Assembly (NCBI RefSeq): GCF_047496725.1
Contig: NC_132978.1
Span: 6,191,501-6,255,500 of the forward strand
From: Anoplolepis gracilipes
Taxonomy: Eukaryota; Arthropoda; Insecta; Hymenoptera; Formicidae
Length of the DNA: 64,000 bases
Direction: 5' to 3'
Shown: one piece after another, positions 57,131 to 64,000 of the stretch
Layout of the letters: every line of letters begins with the position of its first letter
Position numbering within the stretch: the first letter of the stretch is position 1
Made by a program: the position numbers and the translations under genes
Notes under the pieces: model-generated
Told to the model about the DNA's origin: nothing
What the model saw: only the letters and a program-made list of their open reading frames with translations
The model's database searches: none

Positions 57131-57429
57131 AAAACATACAAATATAACACTTCTCATACAGTATTTCCATATTGCTATACAAATATAAATTGGCTAGCTG
57201 TATTTTTGGCAATGCATATACACTCAAATATTACATATATATGTCATGTAATATGCATTAATAAATGCATAATAATTTATTCCGCTATATTATTCTATAA
57301 AACTATTGACATTTCAAATATCAAATTATTTAATATTCACATTTTTCAAATACTAACATAATATGTTTTCAAAAATTGATACATATTATATATAATATAT
57401 GTAAGATATTAACAGAACGAAATCGTGTA
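57131..57429. other. AT-rich stretch
   Basis: No gene or repeat recognised. Confidence 0.35.
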
Positions 57430-57613
57430 CTGCTGATTGGATTCGATACACGCTTTTTATAATAGTGTCTACGTGCTTCGCTGTATACGTGCTACGCGGT
57501 TATAAATAATATTATATTGTACCACTGATTTCGTTTGCATAAAAGCATCTATTTATTCATAACATGTAAGCATTGTATCTATTAATCATAGCATTTCGTC
57601 AAAGATTCCAAAC
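57430..57613. repeat. Inverted-repeat arm, right (partner at 53368)
   Basis: Reverse complement of 53368-53540 with scattered changes. Confidence 0.7.
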
Positions 57614-57771
57614 GGCTGCATAACGCCATCACGACACGATGCATTCATCAGAAAGCCCTTTTCTCTGATAATTTTAGCGGCCGCGGAAGCCTTAAATCTA
57701 GAATTTATAAATATATAATATGAAAATTCTCATATATATATTATTTATTGATAATTCATGAATGGGATTGA

Positions 57772-58353
57772 CATAAAATACAAGATATCTCGTAAAATAT
57801 TCATTTCTCGATTATTTTACCCTAATACTTTTATGCACAGAATAATGAGACAAATCAATTGGCGTTATTAAACACATAATTATGTTAAAGTAAAAATGTG
57901 TAACTGCTAGTTGCAAATTCAGATTTTTTCGTAAAGATAACTATGTGTTTTCTTTACATCAATTGATTCGTCTTATTATTCTGTGCATAAAAGTATTAAG
58001 ATAAGATTGCCGAAAACTGAATGTTTTACAAGATATTTTGTATTTTGAAATAAAATGTTGAAACTTCGAAGCCTTATAATTCGAAAAGTATTTAATGAGA
58101 AAACATTTTATTATAGTGTTTCGGAAAGCTCTGAAGATAAGCTACAAGAATATGCAATAATATATAGCGTGATCCATTTAAAAAAATCGACGTGACCTTC
58201 ACATGGCCTTCAAATGACAATTCAAGGTCAAACCAATAACACCATCTTATGTATCCTACGAAACCATGCAACTTTTGTCTGAAATATTTTTCTCTAAAAC
58301 GCTCTGTTTCCGAGATAAAAGGGGTGTACTGATAGTCTGGGACACCCTGTATA
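57772..58353. repeat. Family F foldback, copy 3
   Basis: A short left arm (57772-57868, ACATAAAATACAAGATATCTC), an 80-bp central hairpin (57871-57950) and a long right arm to TGGGACACCCTGTATA. The final 40 bases differ from the other F copies and end like a mariner repeat. Confidence 0.7.
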
Positions 58354-58377
58354 CATATATATACATATATTTCGTTT

Positions 58378-59100
58378 TAAGCGTCGATAAATGGCTTGAG
58401 TCTATTAACGTGCATGTGGATTGTTTTTCTTCCCTTTTTTACCGTGTAGTTTACCTTGGAGTGTTTTTTGATAATAGAATACAGTCCTGTTCATAACGAT
58501 TCGAGTTTCTTCGATTTTCCGCGCTGTAGCGTTTCGTCGTATACTAATACCTTGTCGCCTACTTTTAAGCTTGTTTGTTTTGTATTTTTGTCATAATTTT
58601 TCTTTGACTTTATTTTTTCTTCGTTAATTTCTCTTGCTAGTTGATTTGTTGTTCGTAACCGTTCCTTTAACTCTTGTGCGTAGTCTTCGTAATTGTACGT
58701 CGGTTTAGGCGGTTTTGTCAGGACCGTCGATATCTCTGCTTGGTGCCTGTAAACTAGTTCAAATGGTGTGTATCCTGTTGCCGTGTGCGATAAACATCGC
58801 GAACAAAATCCATTCGTTTCACTCTGTTTGGTCGTTATTTATATAATGTTCTAAATATTCCGCAAGTTTGGTGCGATCTTTCTAGCGCGTCGTTACTCTC
58901 GGGATGATAAGCTGCGGTTTGAATTTTATTTATTTTTAATAGTTTACAAATATTTTTGAATATGTCGCTTATAAAATTCTTGCCTTGGTCCGTTAATTTT
59001 ATCCGGTATTCCGTGTTCGAGTATAATCTTCGTTACGAATTCTTTGCTTATGGTGTTAGCTTCTTGATTCGGAATCGGTATTGCTTTGCTAAAAGGTATG
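58378..59100 (-). pseudogene. pol: Ty3/gypsy integrase fragment (gypsy copy 3)
   Basis: Minus-strand pieces such as AIPIPNQEANTISKEFVTKI and LEHGIP match the integrase of gypsy copy 1 nearly residue for residue. Lower down come the TGYTPFELVY-type stretch near 58770 and the C-terminal GDKVL-type part near 58555. It lacks the zinc domain and the rest of the element. Several shifts. Confidence 0.8.
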
Positions 59101-60452
59101 GCCGGATAAGGTAGACAAATCTGCCCCCGCACGTATCAGGTCCAAATTGGTGTCATAAGTTGACCAATGTAATATAAAATTATGCCACACGTTTACCTCA
59201 AAATAGCATTTTTGTGGAGTTATGGAGGGGGGAAAAAAATAAAAAATGTAATTTTCTTGAAAACGACTGAACCAATTTTTATGAAAAAAATATATGTTGT
59301 GGAGATCGATGAACCAATTGTTTAAAAAAATTAAAAAGTTTCTCTGACAAAAAATGGTAAAAAAAATTTTTGAATTTTTTTTAACTTTTTTTAGGAGGAT
59401 ATATTTGAGTGACACCTACTATATTTTTACAAAAACATTATTGAATTATTTATTTTTATATATATTTTTGTCAAATACCTCAGAGTGGTACAATATGGTT
59501 GAAAAAAATAAAATTTAGAAACGCAACGCCGCGCTGTACTGCGTCGCGCATACGATGATGCCAATTAATGCGGTGAAAATTCCTATTGCATTGTTTAATC
59601 GTCAACTCTTTGTTATCGGGGTGCTTGATTTTTGTGAGTCCCCTCACCTCTTACAAATCGGGGTGCTTGATTTCTGTGAGTCCCCTCGCCTCTCACATAT
59701 ACATATTTGTACTGGTATTGACTGGAAGCAATACCAATACAAATGTATTTATTATAAAAAAATCTAATCTTCATCGCTATCACCTTCAATCACTGGAATG
59801 CAATTATTTTGTTTAAATGTCTCGTTAAATATTTCTGCTGGTTTAAATACTTTTGATAAGTATCTTGCATAAGAGTAGGGATACTATGGGGATTCTAACT
59901 CAGGGAGGAGTGGGGGAAGTGGGAGGGGAGAGGGTCCTACCCACGTCCAAAAACAAATGTTTATCTTTGTGATTGATTTATAGCCGGGGGGGGGGGTTAC
60001 TTTAGAAGCCATAAAACTGTTTTTTTCTAATTTTTATGACTATTTTATGGTCATTTTATCATTAGAATTTTAAGCACCGGCGTTCGGCAGCTTGGTACTC
60101 TCGCGGAAAATCGCCCATAAAACGGGGGTGAGACATCTTCCTTATTATTTTTTTTAAGGAAGAATTTGCAACTGCGCCAACGTTCAGCTCGAACATTTTA
60201 TGATTAGGATGTCGTAGGAAAAGAATAGAAATTTTTAGTTGACACTGCGACGAACAGGTCGGGCCGTTTTTATAGGTGCAAAAGCGTTGACGTTTGGTAG
60301 GATGTGTTAAGACAGCATTAGGCGAAATATAAGAAGGATGAGAGCCCCGTCAAACCATAGTACGATTTGAAAGCGCATAGAGGAAGCTGTGGAAAAAAAG
60401 TTGAGTGGTTACTGTCAGTTATTTGAATTGTTAGTGACACAATAGTGAATAA
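59101..60452. other. Mostly unassigned; tandem duplication and upstream region of the next genes
   Basis: 59615-59698 holds two direct 42-bp copies (ATCGGGGTGCTTGATTT...). 59905-59995 is G-rich. The region directly before 60453 has a TATA-like ATATAAGAAGG at 60328, a possible promoter for the genes that follow. No coding sequence recognised between 59130 and 60452. Confidence 0.4.
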
Positions 60453-60824
60453 ATGGAAAATATTAATTTCGAAGCGATAATAAACGAGTTGTCAGACGAA
60501 GATCACACGTTGTCGGACGATAGTAATTATATTAGTGATTGCAGTGATACTGATTTTGACGACAACGTAGTAGAAAATGAACAAGTCCGTGCGCAAAATC
60601 AACGTAAGATTTGCGCCATACACTTTTATTATTCAACGGGTGCTCTAGCTCTCTGTGCTTCGTGTATGGATACCTTTCGAGATGACATCGGAGTAATGTA
60701 CGAAATACGGAGACATAAAGTTACATCGCCCGATGAGGTGGATATGCAATGGTGCAGCAGCTGTCAAATTTTATTATATATAATAATGTCGCGTAATATG
60801 TGTTATGTTTGCACACAAAAATAG
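60453..60824 (+). CDS. Small acidic, cysteine-rich protein of a PolB-bearing element
   Basis: ATG at 60453 opens 123 codons, intact. The first 45 residues are acidic (LSDEDHTLSDDSNYISDCSD). The C-terminal half has paired cysteines, ALCASCMDTF, MQWCSSCQILL and MCYVCTQK, arranged like a zinc ribbon. It lies 24 bp upstream of the PolB reading frame and in the same direction, so it may belong to the same mobile element or viral insertion. I do not recognise a family. A DNA-binding or structural role is conceivable but not shown. Confidence 0.5.
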   Translation: MENINFEAIINELSDEDHTLSDDSNYISDCSDTDFDDNVVENEQVRAQNQRKICAIHFYYSTGALALCASCMDTFRDDIGVMYEIRRHKVTSPDEVDMQWCSSCQILLYIIMSRNMCYVCTQK

Positions 60825-60848
60825 AGAAAAAAACAAAATAAAAAAAAA

Positions 60849-63315
60849 ATGGAAAACGTGGAGCAGAAAGAACGTGACTTGTTGGAGCGTTCCCACCAAG
60901 TCACCACATTGGGTGAATATTTTGGATGGCTGCAGCATTGCGAGGAGTTTATCGAAGAGCTTGAAGAACGCAGCCGTGTCAAGCGTCCGCGACTCTCAAT
61001 CGGAAATAAACAATCTTTGGTGACAAGAATTGCGCGACTCGAGGGTGCAAAAACTCGATTGCAGAGACAGTTTATACCCAGTGGTGGTGATTATAGTAGT
61101 GACAATAACGCGGAAAGACTCATATGGCGAGAGATTGATACAGCGTTTGAAAGCCGCATCTTGACTGGTGCGGTTATAAATTATAATCACATCGAACCTC
61201 GTCAATTTTTGGAAGATGCGAGTGACATTGTGCTCGAGCACGTGCGAGACATTATGCAAAAACACAACAGTGTGAAAGTGAATACAGTGTTTAACGGCGA
61301 GTTTGTGGCGGGCGATAAGCATGCTAATAAATTAATCAATACGAGAAACTGTGAACTCTTACATACATTGGATTTACGCGAGTGGTATGAGCGGCGAGTC
61401 ATCGAGCCCACCCTTGCATCGTTCGAAGAATTTCAGGAACGCGAAAGCGGATGGGCATTATCGCGTATACTAAATTTGACTGTAAATATAAATAAATATA
61501 ATTCTATGCGTGCCGGATGTTGCGTGCAATTACCGCGAAAGATAATAATGAAACGAGCAGCGGTTAACGTGCAATCTAAAGACAATGCATGTTTTGCGTG
61601 GGCGGTAGTGGCTGCTCTGTATCCAGCTGAAAGACACACAGACCGACAATCATCGTACCCGCATTATACAACAGTACTGAATCTCCAAGATATTGAGTTT
61701 CCAGTCACTCTTAATCAAATTAAAAAGTTTGAAATATATAATGACATTTCAATCAATGTGTATACCATCGAGAATGAAAACATTATCTCGTTACGCCTTA
61801 CGGAGCAAAAGAGGGACAAGAACGTCAACTTGCTCTATGTGCAAGATGCGCGAGATATTGGACATTTCGCGTAGATCAAGAATTTATCCAGACTTGTTAG
61901 TATGTAATTTAGCAAACACAAGAGTAAAAAATATATCTGCGATCGGTATGTATATTTAATAAAACTGTCTAAAAATATTTAAAACAAGGATAACAAATTG
62001 TAATTTTTATTTTACAGATGCATGCACTATTTTCATTCGGACGAGAAACTACAGTCGCATACAGTAGACTGTGGAAAGATGAACGATTGCGCTATCCGGC
62101 TACCGGAGCAATAAGGACAAGTGACTCGCATTCACCAACTACAACAGGAAGGAGCGACCTTTCGTCGTGTACGCCGATCTGGAGTGCGTTTTGGTGAAAA
62201 AAGAAGAAGAAAATTTTTATCAACATCACCAAGTATTTAGTATCGCTTATTATGTACATTGCTCGTACGATAATTCGTTATCCGCGTATCGTTCTCGTCG
62301 CGAAGCCAATTGCGTTGCATGGTTCGCCGACGAACTTAAAAATTTGGCGCAACGTGTAGAAAATATTTTAACAACCAATGTCCCCATGGTAAATTTAACG
62401 CAAAATGAATGGAAAGAATTTCGAAGTGCGACAGTGTCATATATGTGAGAAACCATTCGTGGAAGATGATACGCGTATACGCGATCATTGTCATTTGACC
62501 GGGCGGTACAGAGGTCCCGCGCATTCAAATTGCAATCTAAATTACAAAGAATCTTTTTGCATTCCAATAGTATTTCACAATTTATCTGGTTATGATTCTC
62601 ACTTTATAATCGAGGAAATAGCCACAGCGTTCGAAGGGGAAATCGATTTACTTCCGATAACAAAAGAAAAATATATTTCATTTACAAAACATGTTAAAGG
62701 TACCAAAGACAAACCAGGAAAGCACATTAAATTACGTTTCATAGATTCATATAAATTTCTCACAACAAGTCTCGACAAATCGGCATCTTTTCTGAGCAAG
62801 GATAAACTCAAAATTTTACAATCGGAATTTAAAAATTTATCCGCCGAGGATTTCAATTTATTAACAAGAAAAGGTGTCTTCCCGTACGAATACATTGACT
62901 GTGTAGATAAATTGCAAGATGCGTGTTTACCATCGCGAGAATCATTTTACAGCTCCTTGACTGGTAACACAGTATCCGAGAGCAATTACGCGCACGCTGA
63001 GACTGTGTGGAAGCGATTCTCCATTCGAACGCTAGGTGAATATAGCGATCTGTATTTCAAAATCGATGTCTTGTTATTAGCCGACATTTTTGAAAATCTC
63101 CGCGAGAGTTGTATCAAGAGTTATGAGCTCGATCCCGCGTATTACTATACTCTTCCCGGCTACACGTGGGACGCCATGTTAAAGCATACGAAAATTATAT
63201 CTTAATTACTCACAGACATTGACATGGTTATGTTTATCGAACGAGGTATACGCGGTGGTCTGAGTCAATGTTCCAACAGGTACGCGCGTGCTAATAACAA
63301 GTACATGTGTCTGTG
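60849..63315 (+). pseudogene. Type-B DNA polymerase gene (Polinton/adintovirus-like), decayed and truncated
   Basis: ATG at 60849 opens 341 codons with a coiled-coil-like N-terminus, then KDNACFAWAVVAALYPAERH and LLYVQDARDIGHFA as in insect PolB-bearing elements. It meets stops at 61872 and about 61904, then a 72-bp intron (61946-62017, GTATGT...TTTTACAG). The next exon has CMHYFHSDEKLQSHTVDCGK, a zinc-finger-like part, and stops near 62089. In shifted frames follow YADLECVL (exonuclease motif I, D.E), CHICEKPFVEDDTRIRDHCH (zinc finger of HNH look), FHNLSGYDSHFI (motif II) and YFKIDVLLLADIF (motif III). The polymerase domain begins (YTLPGYTWDAML) but the gene ends at about 63315, so its catalytic motifs are missing. 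Such enzymes copy DNA from a protein primer. Confidence 0.8.
61946..62017 (+). other. 72-bp intron within the PolB gene
   Basis: GTATGT follows codon bases CG, and TTTTACAG precedes ATGCATGCAC. Joining restores an Arg codon between a Cys codon and the next Cys codon of a CXXC pair. The interior is AT-rich with T-rich 3' side. Clear donor, acceptor and frame support. Confidence 0.7.
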
Positions 63316-64000
63316 AAGTTGGCACGTCATTTTATTAATTTTTAAAAAATAATGGGAGTTCTAGTAGCACTTTTCATAGTTCTATAGTTCCTGATAAAAA
63401 TTAAAAAAAGTTCCACATTTTTAATATCAAAAATATCGAAAATAAAAAATGATGTGCTAACTTCACGTTCCAGCATGGCACATTCTCCTCTAAAGTATAA
63501 GAAAACATCGAAAATCAAGATGTTTATTAAGAGGTCTCTTAGTTCTGTATCAATTCTATAATTATATATCATTTCAAGGCAAAATTCCAACAAATTACCA
63601 AAAAAATTAAAAATAAAGAATGACGCGCTAACTTCGCGAATTTAGCACGACACTCTCCTCTCTAAAGTATTAAAACGAATTAAAAATTCTTATTTTTTAC
63701 AAGAGTTCCCGATAGTTCTAATTGAGAGTCTCATATATATATAATTTTAGATCGATATTCCACCAATTAACTTTTAAACAATTTTTGTTTTAATTGCGTA
63801 TTACGACACTTAGTAAAAATATGTCGTGCTGCTGATTTTCGGCAGTTCTGACGATAGTTCTCGACAGTTCTGCAAGAGTTCTATGCATTAAAATCAGTTT
63901 TAAACAGAGTTCCGATCATTATTTATTTTTAAAACAATTTTTAACATTTACATCCAGCACGCCACTTAGTGAAAATGTATCGTGCTGCTGATTTTCGGCA
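63316..64000. repeat. Degenerate tandem repeat
   Basis: TGTGCTAACTTCACGTTCCA at 63453 recurs as CGCGCTAACTTCGCGAATTT at 63624 (about 170 bp apart), each followed by a CTCCTCTxAAAGTAT stretch. CACTTAGTAAAAATATGTCG at 63807 recurs at 63963 (about 156 bp apart), both followed by TGCTGCTGATTTTCGGCA. Units thus vary in length, and the array runs off the window. No gene. Confidence 0.65.

Overview
The window looks like non-coding, AT-rich nuclear DNA of an insect, most likely a hymenopteran and probably an ant. The reasons are a 7tm_6 odorant-receptor exon with clean GT/AG borders, Ty3/gypsy elements with env genes, Tc1/mariner copies with CAGGGTGT-type ends, an LTR/LINE/Penelope mix, and a type-B DNA polymerase of the kind found in Polinton- or adintovirus-like insertions. 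The species call is inference. I see no bacterial features and no complete host gene.

Layout. 1-7.9 kb: nested foldback (inverted-repeat) elements, a tRNA-like module and a possible two-exon chemoreceptor remnant. 7875-15061: a minus-strand Ty3/gypsy element with gag, pol, env, two about 280-bp LTRs and a 4-bp target duplication (TAAC). 15.6-18.3 kb: a mariner copy with long terminal repeats, joined to a nearly perfect 0.8-kb palindrome. 18.9-29.8 kb: a second, plus-strand, env-bearing gypsy element (19787-28895, duplication ATGT) sitting in the centre of a small palindrome and flanked by inverted copies of another repeat. 30.2-42.9 kb: a Penelope RT fragment, a 5'-truncated minus-strand LINE, and two purine-rich plus-strand LINE derivatives that lack most or all of ORF2. 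44-53 kb: a hAT-like non-autonomous element, an orphan odorant-receptor exon, tandem-armed foldbacks, a piggyBac-like TTAA element carrying a SINE with a 14-bp target duplication, and a second mariner inside another repeat. 53.6-57.1 kb: LTR-like blocks, including a 1.5-kb solo LTR with TGTTAC...GTAACA ends. 58.4-59.1 kb: a third gypsy integrase fragment. 60.4-63.3 kb: a decayed protein-primed-type PolB gene with a 72-bp intron and a small cysteine-rich gene before it. 63.3-64 kb: a degenerate tandem repeat.

How it works together: nothing here reads as one operon or host pathway. The two gypsy copies each carry the parts of an insect endogenous retrovirus (gag, protease, RT/RNase H, integrase, fusion-type Env), but every long gene is broken by stops or frameshifts. 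The most unusual signal is a set of foldback elements that share a short core (a motif like ACATGGGTTTGCAACTTTTC, and GGGACAACACATATCGC) while their arms are built from quite different short repeats. One has G-rich plus CA-repeat arms, one has 15-bp TTGGACAC units, and one has about 30-bp units. I consider this the best candidate for something not well described.
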